Below, piece after piece: positions 33,663 to 45,028 of a stretch of 64,000 nt of DNA. The position numbers and the translations under genes were made by a program. Each line of letters opens with the position of its first letter. Position 1 is the stretch's first letter. The stretch covers positions 248,001 through 312,000 of the forward strand of contig JAVGVS010000399.1 of assembly GCA_032718565.1 (NCBI GenBank), in the 5' to 3' direction. The notes beneath the pieces were generated by a model that did not search any database, was not told the DNA's origin, and saw nothing but the letters and a program-made list of their open reading frames with translations. Source of the DNA: Distichodus sexfasciatus. Taxonomy: Eukaryota > Chordata > Actinopteri > Characiformes > Distichodontidae.

Positions 33663-35770
33663 ATTTGTCCTCCTCCCACCCACTTCCCCCCACTTTCTCC
33701 CTCTTCCGACACAGTGTCCCTGTGTCTGTTAGCTCTTATTATCCTGTGAGCCAAGACCTCAATTTCAACCAAGCTGCACACAAGCACTGAGCAGCACTCC
33801 CAGTACCGACTCTTTCTCAGCGGCGCTTTGCAATTTTATGATTTGTCGTCATGTCGCGAGTTTTAAAAAAACCCATGCACTTCAGGCATAGGCTGTCCAC
33901 TCTGATTATCTGTAGCCCACACAGCCAACGTCGTCGGCTAGACAGAGCGATGAGAGAGGAGGGATCTCATGCTGAAAATACAACAATGACAGGGTCCAGA
34001 TTGGCAGGCTTGATTACGATCAGAAAGGGGAGAACTGTGTGTGTGTGGTGGGGGGGGGGCACCATCTTTGTTTGTAGGCAGCATGTGTGGAACCAAGATA
34101 ATACCCTCCCAACATGGGGCGCAATCACGCTGTGTCACGGACGGATTTCAAGGTCAGAAAGGAGGCTAATTTTACCAGCTTGATAACCACTGGCCATCAA
34201 AGACGGCCGGCACCGTCTCGTAATCACGGCTTGATTTCGACACACAGAACCGCGTAGACGCTTGCTCGCTTCCATAACGTCAACGCAAGTCAGTTGTTTT
34301 GAAAATTCTGCAGAAAATGAAATGCTTTATAATTATAGTATAATGAACGTGAAAGCCAGTAGTTAACGTATCTACCCGCCTGGTCGCCTACGTCAAGAGC
34401 GAGGGCTTGACTGTGGGCTCGAACGGAGCTTCCTTCAGGTATGTGGTGAACACACTCCTGTAATCAATGCAATTACTCACAACAAACAGGAGAGGATGAT
34501 TGCTGTACTTGTCTGCCTGTCAGTCTCTTGACAGCCTGAGTGAGGACGGTGTGATTGTCGGCTGATTTTGATATCCTTACCTTGATTCCCAAAATAACGC
34601 AAGGGAAGCAATCTCTCCCCTCTCCCGTCTCAGTAGGATCTCATCTGTTCGGAGTCCGCTGCTAATCAGTGAGATTCAACCTTATAATCTTCCATAAAAC
34701 AGAAAAGGTCTAAGTAACAGTGAGCGTTTATTTCACACAAAAAAAGTTCAAGGCTGGCAAACAGCTCAATACAACAACAGTAAACGCTGGACAGGCAGGC
34801 GGTCAAAATCAATGGCTACAGTCAGTAAGGCAAAAGTCATAAACAGCATTCAGGCCAAGGTCAAAATGCGAAAAAATGAAAAAGCATGTCTGATTCCAAT
34901 TTTGTTAAAGAGATAATGGAGTACGAGAGCCGTTAATGCGGAGTTAGTGAGTCTGTCATTCTCGCTTATCCCCTATTGACTTTAGAAAATTGGACTTTCG
35001 GAGGCAGGATGATGCTGGCTTTAAGATGATCAAGGCTGAAACCAGGTATTACTGCGACGTGTGGAATGCACAATAAATTGTACACAGTAAAATTGTAGTA
35101 TGCTATGAAGTAGAGACAGCTACAGGCAGGTTTCTGAACTCAGTGGAAGTTAACAATGATGTTATGTCAAACAACAGGGGCCATTTTAGGATCTGACCTT
35201 TAGGGGTGTTCAGCCCACAGTGCTGTCAGTGCTGACAGAGGGTCTCAGCTTGAACAATGTGGGTTGCCATGTTTCGTCCAGATTTAAGATCTTTTAGAAA
35301 GGGCTTACATTTTTAAACTTTCTCTGTCATTAATTGTAACTCCATTAACCATATCTTTACATTTCACTCTTGAGAACGATGACGCCGAGATGCGCCGTGT
35401 AACGTCTGCAGTACATTTAAACATCCATTTGAATAAACAATCGCGGATGCGTCAACCAAACAGGAGGATCCGACTCGCGCAAAGATTTTACTGGTCCCTT
35501 TGGGCCCGTCTGCATTTATTCCATCCCTAAAAAGCAATTTTGGCAAATCTTAAGTTTGAGAACTGGCTACCTCACAAAATCATTTATTTTTCAAGAGGTG
35601 CCGAGTTCAACTTTAGGGGTGCCTGAGCCTAAAATTGCCACTAGTAAACAAGCAGTTGTCAAATGTCGGCCAACGCATATCGCAAGGACAATTCAGTGTG
35701 TTTATATTCAGCAGCCAATAATCTAACAGGAAGAGGAAATGTCCAAAAATGCAAAGCAAAGTTGCACAAG
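33663..35770. other. Unannotated DNA with a CNE-like block
   Basis: 33860-34260 is unusually GC-balanced and motif-rich (TGATTATCTG, TTGATTACGATCAG, CTAATTTTACC, CGTAATCACGG) and interrupted by a (G)n run near 34051. The 110-codon frame across it is not recognised. The remainder is featureless. Confidence 0.45.
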
Positions 35771-35970
35771 GGCAGCATAGTGTCGCAGTGGTTAGCGATG
35801 CCGCTTCACAGCAAGAAGGTACTGGGTTCGAGCCCTGGATCGGCTGAAGGGCTATTCTGTGTGGAGTTTAACCTGCTCTCCCTGTGTTCGTGTGGGTTTC
35901 CTCCCACGGTCCAAAAAGCATGTGATATAGGTTAATTGGTGACTCTAAATTGGTCCCGTTAGGTGTAAAT
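35771..35970 (+). mobile_element. tRNA-headed SINE, family 1 (sense, 3'-truncated)
   Basis: GGGCAGCATAGTGTCGCAGTG head, B box GGGTTCGAGCCC, then TGTGTGGAGTTTAACCTGC, GGTTTCCTCC, GGTTAATTGGTGACTC and GTTAGGTGTAAATGTG. It stops before the final third of the family. Confidence 0.85.
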
Positions 35971-36054
35971 GTGAAAAAGTCCCACTCACTACTCAACAAC
36001 AATGAAGTATGGAGCCAAAATCTGTACTTCTGGATTAAATGTACTGTCTAAGAT

Positions 36055-36222
36055 CCAGTTGGTAGCGTGATTCAAATTCTAAAGGTACCACTGAGGTGGT
36101 CATGATCAAGGTACCGTTCCCAAGCACTGCTCCTCGGTCGTTGCCCACCGCTCCTTCACGGATGGGTCAAATTTGGTTGTGATGCACTGGGTGCAGTGGT
36201 GTGTTCACAATAACAAAAGCAT
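36055..36222 (+). mobile_element. tRNA-headed SINE, family 2 (sense, worn head)
   Basis: Contains AGGTACCACTGAGGTGGTCA, CACCGCTCCTTCACGG, ATGGGTCAAATTTGG and GTGTGTTCACAATAAC. The B box is reduced to ATTCAAATTC. Confidence 0.75.
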
Positions 36223-37845
36223 AAAAATATTATTAAGGGCGATTCTGAAGAGTTCAACTCCTTGTTAACGTACTACATTATTATATTTTCATATTGCATT
36301 CATCTAGTCGTGTAATAAAAATGTCAGGAACCTAAAGTTGAGCTGAGTGTTAGCTGAAACTGAAACATTCATGTTCTTTCGGAAGACTGAACAGTGCAGA
36401 AACAATTAAGCTACAACAATGCACTCATTATTACATTAAAATCAGACCACAGACACTTACTTTCATTATCTTATGCCCAGACACGAGTTAAATCATGTAT
36501 AACATATTAAAACCTACAAACCGCAAAAACAATCTGTTTGAAATTCATCATTACGACCAAGTGGGACCTTGCCTCTTACCCTTTCTATTAACATAAGGTA
36601 ATTAAATTAGATAGTTGATCTTTCCTGTGTCAGAAAAGGACTGAAAATAGCTCATCCAGTGCTTGAGATACTTTCTGAGTTGCCCAAAGCCATCTATGTT
36701 ATATTTTAGGATTTAAATGTTTACTAATGACTGCTAGTCAATATGAATATGGCTGATGCCATAATGTGCAGGAGGGAGCATTAAGGCCAAATGGGACATA
36801 AAACACAATCACTTCATGCACGCTGCTATTTGTGAGGACAATAGAGGTGCTAATTTTAAAAATGAACATAGTTGTACATTACAAATAAATACTTATTTGC
36901 TAAATTTTAAAAGGCACATCACTGTCATTAAAGGCAATGACAATATTTTCTAGCCAATCATTAAATGATGCCAAAGGTGCGATAGTCTTTTCGACTTTTA
37001 GACATGATCTGAATGCACAAAAAAACACTGAAAGAGCAATATATTAATGAGAACTTTTTTAATATCTATGAGAAATCACAACATCTTGAGAAAATCTCAA
37101 ATGACATATAATCAATAACAATCTTGAACTGAATCTGCATTCATTTGAGGTAAAAATGTAATAGAGAAAAGAAAGCATTAATAACATTCACAAGTTATTA
37201 ATAACAAGTGCCCGACACTGCAAATAGTAAGGTATGAAGGTGCGTAAGGTATGAAATGAGACACTAAAACATCTCAGCTATGTTTGCAGACGTCATCTAG
37301 GGTGACATGCGAGCTACAAAGTCCAGTTTCCAATGTCCCGTTGCATGTGAAACAAATACATAAATGAATAAATCATCTCGGCAATTGCATCCATCTACAT
37401 AGTAATGCAATCAGTGAGTGCAGTGCATGGCTATTTTGAATAAAGAGGCTAAGAATAGCACGCAGAGGCATTGGAGAGGACCCTGCACTAATGGTGATTC
37501 ATTTGAATTTTAAATCTCAACTTGGATGATGTGGCGTTTACGGACTGGTGGAAAACTTGTTGTGGAATGCCCTGGTTATCACTGGCGGTGTATTGGTCTT
37601 ATTGTGAATGTGCTGAGCCTCTTTAAATCAGGCTGCTGGGACTACTGCAAACCAGCTTTTGTTTCTATTTGCCATATTGACTAAGGTGCACTGTCTTTAC
37701 AGTGTTAAGAGAAATTCAGTATCATCATAACAACGCAAGGCAACTTGTGAAATGATGAAATGTTTAAATATCAATATTTCAAAATTAGCATATTATTATT
37801 TGCCAGAGATAAGAGTAAGAGTTAGACGCTTAAATAAATATGTCA
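36223..37845. other. Unannotated AT-rich DNA
   Basis: No long frames at all. 37440-37600 is the only balanced segment (GCACTAATGGTGATTCATTTG) and could be non-coding functional DNA. Confidence 0.45.
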
Positions 37846-37945
37846 ATTCCTTCATGTTATTACTATAATTGTTGTTGTTAGTATTATTGTTGTCAACAAC
37901 TGTGAAGAGTAAACAGTCCTTAATAACAACAGCAGCGAGAACAAC

Positions 37946-37995
<50 letters not shown>

Positions 37996-38276
37996 TAAAC
38001 TTAATTGCAAAATAAACTCTCCAAATATATTTCCATTCTTCATACCATTAATATATATAATTGTTGTTGTTGTTGTTGTTGTTGTTGTTAGTCATTGTTG
38101 TTGTTAAGAGTAAACATTTAACAAAGTGTTTAATAACAAACAGCAGCAGCATCAACAATATCAACTAATACACAAAAATAAGAATAAGAATAAGAATAAG
38201 AATAAGAATTTGAAATAAATCCACTACTTAAATAAATCCCTCAAATATATTTCCATTCCTTCATACCATTACTATA

Positions 38277-38309
<33 letters not shown>

Positions 38310-38383
38310 AGGCTATTGTTGTTAAGAGTAAACATTTAACAAGTGCTTAATAACAACAGCAGCAAGCATCAACAACATCAACT

Positions 38384-38427
<44 letters not shown>

Positions 38428-38590
38428 ATATAATTTTAGTAAACTTAATACTTAAATAAACTTCAAATATATTTTCATTCTTTCATATTATTACTGTAAT
38501 TGTTATTAGCCTATTGTTGTTAACAATAACTGTGAAGAAGAGAAACATTTTACAGCGCTTTAATAACAGCAATCCACAACAACAACAACA

Positions 38591-38665
<75 letters not shown>

Positions 38666-38815
38666 GAATAAACGTAATTACTTAAAATTACTCCAAATAT
38701 GCACTTTACATTCCTCTCTTATTATAATTTTATTGTTATTATTATTATTATTAGTAGTAGTAGTAGTAGTAGTAATAGTAGTAGTAAGTAGTGGTAGTAG
38801 TAGTATCCACTAACT
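37846..38815. repeat. Tandem array of ~220-bp units carrying microsatellites
   Basis: A CATTCcTTCATAccATTACTaTAATTG-type start recurs near 37850, 38036, 38260, 38478 and 38712 (spacings about 186, 224, 218, 234). Each unit then has a (TTG)n run, GTTAAGAGTAAACATTTAAC, TTAATAACAACAGCAGC, a second (ATA/AAT)n or (AATAAG)n run, and AAATATATTTCC. The last unit has expanded (TTA)n and (AGT)n. Confidence 0.85.
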
Positions 38816-40239
38816 GTTAAACAGCTGAAACAGAATCTTTAATAAACATTTTTCATTCCTTAATTTTTTCTCAATAACAAGGCATTGTCGATATAATTCC
38901 TTTTAATAAAATGTTACTTTTAAAATCAGAAGCTTGTCAAATACGGAGTAATTAATGTGGTTTTAAAGGCCCTTTTAATTTGCCGCACTGGCTTGGCGCA
39001 TGGATTAAGGCAAACATAAGTATAGTTTCTTAAAGCAAACTATGAATTAGTGAAGTGCAAAACAGAGCCTCTGGCGGGAAAGATTTAGCTGTGAGAGACA
39101 ACTCCAGGTCGCGGCGAGAAGCGTTAAGCAAAGTGCCTGGAGTTATTGAGAGATCAAGATAATCAGCTCAGCAAAGAGACACCACGTCCGTTCTGGTAGG
39201 AAGTGGCGCTCCCGTTATCCTAATATTTGCTCTGGCCTCAATAACACCCCATGTGGGAGTCGCAACCATGACACATCCGTAAACGCTTTAGCATCCGCCG
39301 TCTTCTCTTCCCCACTCCACCGATGCCAGTCGCCTGAAGGAGCTCGTTTCTGGTGTGCTTTTGCCTCGCGTGACTTCCCTCGCAAATCGTTATGCTAATG
39401 TGCGGCGCCACGTGCTTTCGCCCCTTTCGCAAGCGTAATTACCCCAGATGCACCCTGATGGTAAAAAAAAAAGCCCCAGAGGGGGGAAGGGGGTTGGGTT
39501 GGTGATAGTGCTGGGGGGAGAATTGGCTCGGTGGGGTGGTTTTCAGTGGCGGATGTAGAGCTGGAACATGGTTGAGTGGCAAGCGGAGGGGGGTGACGGA
39601 GAGACTCTTCATCCCCGGCTGTCAGAGAGGCTCAGGAAGAGGATTGCCGACAGCTCAGTGCGTCCGCGTCGGCTGCGGCTCTGGATGCTGAGGGGACGGC
39701 GTCAACCGAATCGGTGAGCGTCAGAGGTGATGCTAATTAGTTTCGGAATCGGTCATCGAACGGATATCCTTCTCCCTGAGCCTAGATTACCACAATCCTA
39801 GTTTCTGTTAATTACGAGATCTAATTGCATGTCAAGGCAGCACTCGATAAAAAGATGTTTAAGTGGACAATCGTGTAAAAGGATATAGGTTCAAGTCCCG
39901 CTATGTTGCTGTTTGTAGCCACGGACCCTACAAACCGCGTTCTGGGCCGAGAAGGATAACAGTTTCCTTTTCACCACCATTTGCTATGCAATGATCTGTT
40001 GAGAAGAGCAATTCTTTGCCAACAAATCGAGGCTAATAAGCCTTATCAATGGGCGCTGCTTGGAAAATGAGGTGGTGATGGAGAACTGATCCAATCCTCT
40101 CACTAGATTTACTAAAAGACAAAACGTCTTCCATCATCAGTAGCTCACTGCTGCACGCAGATGTGAAAATCTGGCTTCAGCAAATCAGCTTTTGTATTTA
40201 CCTGTCCAGTTAACCAGGTGATGAAGGTAGTTGGCTAGT
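38816..40239. other. Gene-free DNA with CNE-like blocks
   Basis: 38940-39200 (GGAGTAATTAATGTGG, GATCAAGATAATCAGC) and 39690-39850 (GATGCTAATTAG, GTTAATTACGAG, TCTAATTGCATG) are dense in homeodomain-type TAATTA cores and GC-balanced. The G-rich run 39479-39535 lies between them. No protein frame is convincing. Confidence 0.5.
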
Positions 40240-40365
40240 GCTAGCACACGCATTTACAGCACAAGTGCTTCAAATCCAGCACAATTTTACCTCCAAAATT
40301 ACCACCACTGAGCACCTGAGCAACTTGGGGGTTAAGGGCCTTGCTCAGGGGCCCAAGTTTTCACA
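40240..40365 (-). mobile_element. SINE 3' fragment (antisense, low identity)
   Basis: GGGGGTTAAGGGCCTTGCTCAGGGGCCC and the preceding CACTGAGCACCTGAGCAAC resemble, on the minus strand, the GAGCAAGACCCTTAACCCC body of family 3. The head is missing. Confidence 0.45.
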
Positions 40366-40872
40366 CATTTAGGCCTAGTCCACATGGACGTCAGAATTAG
40401 GCGTTTTTCTGGCGTTCGTGGCGTCAGGTGAGCGCGGATTGAACGCCGACCATTATTCTGCTCATTGGAGTCAATCAGAGCGCCCACACTGGCGTTCGTG
40501 ACCTGCGTTCGGTCGGCCACACGCTCGGATGGCGTCAGATAAACGCAGCAGGCAACGTTTTACGAGCGCCAATTTCGGAAAGGAAACGTTGCTATTGCAT
40601 CTACATGCTGTTCAGGACCGAATATATCCCATGATTCCGTTAAGTTAGTTTAATATTCCTGTTAGGTGCTTCAGTGGGTGATGGAAAACCAGCTGTGCAG
40701 CGCAAAGACTGTCCTTTATGTGCCACAAGACCTGTTTTTTTTATATTCATAACTTTATTTGCATGTACAAGTTATTATTTTTTATTTTTTTACATACACA
40801 CGCCTCACTTAAGTCAATCAAGTGCGGCTACAAAACACAACAAAAATGCCTAGAGCGTTCAGAGTTGTAGAA

Positions 40873-40962
40873 AAGGAAACCGGAGGACTCGGAAAAGAAC
40901 CCACGCAAACATGGGGAGAGCATGCAATCTCCACACAGAAAGACCCTGCAGCTGACCTGACT
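40873..40962 (-). mobile_element. SINE family 1 fragment (antisense)
   Basis: GGAAACCGGAGGACTCGG, CCCACGCAAACATGGGG, AGAGCATGCAATCTCCACAC and AGAAAGACCCTGCAGCTGAC are the middle of family 1 in reverse. Head and tail are absent. Confidence 0.75.
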
Positions 40963-41210
40963 AATTGTGTATTGTATAGTCACACTGCAAAAATGTTGTT
41001 AGTCATCCTTTTGTCTGTTTTGTCTAAAATAATGTTTCGTGCATAAACATTTACACGCTTAAGGGCCTGTTTTTTGCAGTCAAAACCGCACTTCCAGAGC
41101 GTTTTCTCAGTGCGTTTCTCAGCACTTGTTGCTAAGTTACGAAAAAGCATCATCGGCCACTTCCGCCTTCGTTCCTATTTCATGTAAACATTGTAACGTG
41201 TTCCTTTGAG

Positions 41211-41375
41211 ATGGGCAGTTTAGCGGACAAGACTTTTTCTACAGTGGAGAGGAATCACATCTTGGCATTAGCTGTAGCATTTGAACTAGATACTCACTCT
41301 TCGAGACGTAGAGATTGGGTGCATGAGATAAAACGAGCACGAAAACAGCTGGGAGAGTACCACCGATACAGATGA
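41211..41375 (+). pseudogene. Harbinger-type transposase N-terminal fragment
   Basis: A 54-codon frame from ATG 41211 to TGA 41373-41375. Its end, RRRDWVHEIKRARKQLGEYH, resembles the Arg-rich RRWWVHPIN..R..GEYH block found near the start of PIF/Harbinger (HARBI1-like) transposases. The DDE nuclease domain is missing: the stop follows at once and the next 250 bp carry no matching frame. Not functional. Assigned from motif resemblance only. Confidence 0.45.
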
Positions 41376-42613
41376 CATTTCCAGCTCAGCAAACCAAACA
41401 AGTCAGTACAAGCCAGAGGCTTCTGGTTGATGAATAGACCATATAACATCTTGCCCTGTTTCTCCAAGAGAGGGCATGAGACAGTGAGACTAGGCACATG
41501 GACATTAATGAACTTTATGGAAATGTTGGTTCACTTTATTTACACTTCATTAACACATCAGAACACCACAGGGTCTACTTTGTCAATGCTGTCAGTCACA
41601 CAGTGCTTAATGCTCATTCTGGGATTTGCAAACTGATATTTCTAACCAATATCAAAACGTTTTATTTCCGATGTAAAAATCACACACATGCGTCACAAAA
41701 TTGTACTGGCTTTACAGATAAGATCTAGAGCAAGATTAAACGCACAGTATAAATATAAATGTCGAGAAATCAAGCAGCAAGTAACTGCACTATAAATTAT
41801 AGTTGCCTGCATCCCAAATGATTAGGATCAAAAATCGTTTTTCATTTAAACCTCATTACACTTTAATGTCATTTTACATGAGAGAAGATCATCTTTTCAA
41901 TCTCAATCCCTGATCATTAAATTCCAATAAAGCATAGCGGGAATAATGCAGTGTCCTGCTGTTTAGCTTTGCTGCTTGAGGAACCCAGAGTATGTTTGCC
42001 TTCAATATATTTCATTTGTCTTTGGAAGTCATTACAGTGGAATTAATACGAGCTTATATTGCATTAGGAGACAGTTGAATCTTCATGCTGGTGAATGCAT
42101 CGACGCAAAAGTTTCCTATCTTGCAGTTCTCCCAACAATTGGTCAGGAACCCCTGAGCATGCTCCCTGCAGCACATTTGTTTTAATAGAGGAGACTAGAC
42201 GTGGCGTTAAGGGAAGTGCTATACTAGTTGAGATTTCATTTGGAGATTGTATCCCTCCATTACTGAAAAATGGCTTTCTAAGTCCAATTTGTTATGGGAT
42301 TTTTAATAACTTTTCTGACTCCTTGACATGAAACTGTTCTAACAGTTCTACTCTGCAAACAAGTTGCTGTCATTGGGACCAACCTTAAAATATTGCGTAA
42401 TATGTTTGCTTTGATTCACAATAAAATCATTTTCTCACAGCCCTGAAGCAGATACCAAAATGGAATCTGTTTCACAGAATTACACCGTATATACTGCAGT
42501 AAGGATTGTCTGCTTGTATTGTTATAAAAAAAACCCAAAACAACCAGCATCAACTTTACATAGCAACCGTCTCCGAGGTGTCTTTTTCTTTAAATACAGC
42601 AAAAAGCCGGAGA
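41376..42613. other. Unannotated AT-rich DNA
   Basis: Frames of 60-78 codons, none recognised. No repeat ends found. Confidence 0.45.
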
Positions 42614-42783
42614 GGGGGTGATGGTGGTCTAGTGGTTAGGATACTCGGCTTAGGACCAAGTGGTCATGGGTTCAAATCCTGCCTCCAGTACTACTAGCAT
42701 TGTGCTCCTGAGCAAGATCCTTAACCCCAAGTTGCTTCAGGGAGACTGCCTGAAATCAGGGAAATGGAAGTCGCTCTCCAGGG
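42614..42783 (+). mobile_element. tRNA-headed SINE, family 3 (sense, 3'-truncated)
   Basis: A box TGGTCTAGTGGTTAGG, B box GGGTTCAAATCC, then TGAGCAAGATCCTTAACCCC, AAGTTGCTTCAGGG and GGAAATGGAAGTCGCTCT. It stops where the family's GGATAAGAGCGTCTGC would follow, and a family 2 SINE begins a few bases later. Confidence 0.85.
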
Positions 42784-42785
42784 TA

Positions 42786-43018
42786 GATGGTGGCGTAACG
42801 GTAAGGTGTTCGTCCTGTGATCAGAAGGTCGCAGGTTCGAAATCCAGGGCTGGTAAAGCTACCACTGAGGTACTGATGAGCAAGGCACCATCCCCAAGCA
42901 CTGCCCCCCGGGCGCTTTTTAGCTGCCCGCTGCTCCTTCACGGATGGGTTAAATGCAGAGGTCACATTTCGTTGTGGTGTGCTGTGCTGTGGTGTGTTCA
43001 CAATGACAAATAATCACT
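42786..43018 (+). mobile_element. tRNA-headed SINE, family 2 (sense, full length)
   Basis: A box TGGCGTAACGGTAAGG, B box AGGTTCGAAATCC, GGGCTGGTAAAGCTACCACTG, CTGCCCGCTGCTCCTTCACG, GATGGGTTAAATGCAGAGGTC and tail GTGTGTTCACAATGACAAAT. Lies head-to-tail behind the family 3 copy. Confidence 0.9.
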
Positions 43019-43127
43019 CATTTTCACTCTGTATAACTCTGTAATGTAAGTTTATTCAGATCATGTTGTTCTTTTATTGGACACATGGCCATCAATATTG
43101 TTAGTTCCTATCAACAATGTTGCCAAT

Positions 43128-43699
43128 TGTCACACACACTCCACTCCGCATCCGGTAGTTGGAATGGGATGCGGCCGGTCGCGGTTCAAGGGGTATTTAA
43201 GGTTTCACTTCCTCACGGCGCGTCGCTCTGCTATTAGAGTCCACCCGGCCCTCTTCCGATTCTCATCGGTATCAACTGTGAGTACTCCAGTTATTGGGTT
43301 CATCTCTTTGTTAGAGTGTGTGTCGCTAGAACGCGGATTATTGTGGTAATCCTTACTCTTCGCGTAAGAGAGTTCTTACATCAACTCGCGTGGCTTTCCT
43401 GCCTACTCGCGCTCTCAGCCGTGTTTGGGCTAACCAGCACGCTACAAGGGCTAACGAGTAGCAATTCGTTACATCCTAACCAGATCACTGTCGAATTGTG
43501 AAAGTGTGGCATTCGGTTCATATCCTAATCAGATCCCTGTCCGAATCGGAGAGCATTCCCACAGCCACCTAACCCGGCCGCTGGAATTTTGCTCGCGTCT
43601 GCCTTTCTCGTCAAATCCTTACCAGATCCCTGACGAATCTGACACCAATAGTGATAACCCTGATCATTTTGTCCACTATAGCCCTGTTCACGTCTGACA
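43128..43699 (+). mobile_element. Solo-LTR-like element, family A (copy 1, extended)
   Basis: TGTCACAC... to ...CTGACA. Shares GGTCGCGGTTC, a TATA-like GGGTATTTAAGG, CAACTGTGAGTACTCCAG, CTTACTCTTCGCGTAAGAGAG and CATCCTAACCAGATC with the copies at 50969 and 51452. Its 3' part is longer because an ATCCTAACCAGATCNCTG segment recurs three times. No 5-bp target duplication; the flanks instead read GTTGCCAAT and TTGGCAAC, inverted. Confidence 0.65.
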
Positions 43700-44039
43700 T
43701 TGGCAACCATCGTTGGTGTTCTATCACAGGTGTGGCGCTCTAAGTACTGGTGTAAACACAATGCATTGAGGATGCGACGAGATCTGAAAACTCACTCGTT
43801 TCCTTTTAGTGAAAAGTGAATGTGGAATTCTGGAACACATTAAAGCTGTGGCTACTCAAAAGATGTCATCTGCCTAAGGGAAAATATGAAATCATTTACG
43901 ACAATTGCATCATTCTAAGGAACGGGAGCGACGATGGCGCAAGGCAGACTCTGTAAATAGGAAAATGAAGTTGCATCTGGTCAATTTAAACAGAAACAAA
44001 CCATTTTATAGCTGTTTTGAACAATGTTAAAAGTGAAAG

Positions 44040-44224
44040 GGAGTAAATTATTGCCACTATGAACACACCACAGCAGAGCATTTGACCCATCCTTGAAGAA
44101 GCAGTGCTTGGGGACGGTACCTTGCTCATGACTACCGTAGTGGTACCTTTACCGGTCCAGTATTCGAAACGGCGACCTTCCGATCATGGAGCGTCCTCAC
44201 TACCCGTTATGCTATCAACTGCCA
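44040..44224 (-). mobile_element. tRNA-headed SINE, family 2 (antisense)
   Basis: Minus strand: AGTTGATAGCATAACGGGTA (worn A box), GTTTCGAATAC B box, GGACCGGTAAAGGTACCAC, then the GGATGGGTCAAATGC and GTGTGTTCATAGTG parts of the body. Confidence 0.75.
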
Positions 44225-44276
44225 CGATGATCATGCATGTGGATTTTCGAAAAAGGAAAAGGATGTGTCTAATAAG

Positions 44277-44549
44277 CAGTGTTGGGCATGTTACTTTAAA
44301 AAAGTTATTAGTTACTTCTCCAAAAATGTAACTGAGTTAGTAACTGAGTTACAGCATTATAAAAGTAACTAGCTACTAGGGAAAGTAACCATTATGTTAC
44401 ATTTTTAAAAAATGTTCAAATATCTCAAAGATTTTGGGTGACATTGAGAGAAGCTTCATGAGATTAGAGTAGTTTACAGCTGACATGGAGAACACACTTT
44501 CCTCATAAGGTTAAAAAAAAAAAATGTAACGCTGTTATTCCCATCAGTG
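44277..44549. mobile_element. Short hAT-type MITE with exact 8-bp target duplication
   Basis: Ends CAGTGTTGGGCATG and ATTCCCATCAGTG form inverted repeats, and CTAATAAG is duplicated exactly at 44269-44276 and 44550-44557. The 273-bp interior consists of GTAACTGAGTTA and AAAGTAACTAG words. Non-coding. Confidence 0.9.
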
Positions 44550-45002
44550 CTAATAAGCTAGTGAAAATATATTCAGGATAAAAAAAATTTAAGGAAGACT
44601 AAATAGTTAGGCAGAGGCACAGTCACAAACTGGGAAATATCAGGGGCTGCCAAACAGGTATAATTCAGTCCAGTCAGTGGGGTCAGGACTGGTGCAAACA
44701 GGGAAATTAGCGGGCAAGCGAGAAATCATTGCCACGAATTAAATGCAAAGCATTTGAGAACCAGAGAAAAAACAAACACACATAAGGAGGCTTAGTACAA
44801 AATAGGGTCGGCAGCATTTTACAAGGTAAAATACCGTCCCTTTAAACAGCCCAGTCAAGAAGTAGGGCAAACCAAGAGACTCAGAGTTCCATAGTTTGTA
44901 GTTTGTAGTTTGTAGTGGCCTGAATTTCTCTATCGCACCCTTTTACAAAGTGTTTATTTGTATTTAGAACAGCAAAATGACATCTGAATGTCATCCTTGT
45001 AG

Positions 45003-45028
45003 ACTGGTGGTCCAGTGGTAGGATACTT
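45003..45028 (+). mobile_element. tRNA-like SINE head broken by another SINE
   Basis: CTGGTGGTCCAGTGGTAGGAT is the A-box region of family 3. It is cut immediately by the CATTCATT tail of an antisense family 1 copy, and no B box follows. Confidence 0.5.

Larger units (their letters stand above)
40372..41375 (+). mobile_element. Decayed PIF/Harbinger-type element
   Basis: The left end GGCCTAGTCCACATGGACGT follows TTA, as expected for TWA target duplications, and the next 200 bp (GCGTTTTTCTGGCGTTCGTG, TTGAACGCCGACC) match the MITE at 54358-54724. Further in, at 41211-41375, is a transposase-like N-terminal fragment. A SINE fragment interrupts it at 40873-40962. No right end was identified, so the 3' limit is arbitrary. 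Confidence 0.55.

Noticed and set aside
38514..38813. 99-codon poly-Leu/poly-Val frame
   Set aside because: Direct translation of (TTA)n and (AGT)n runs.
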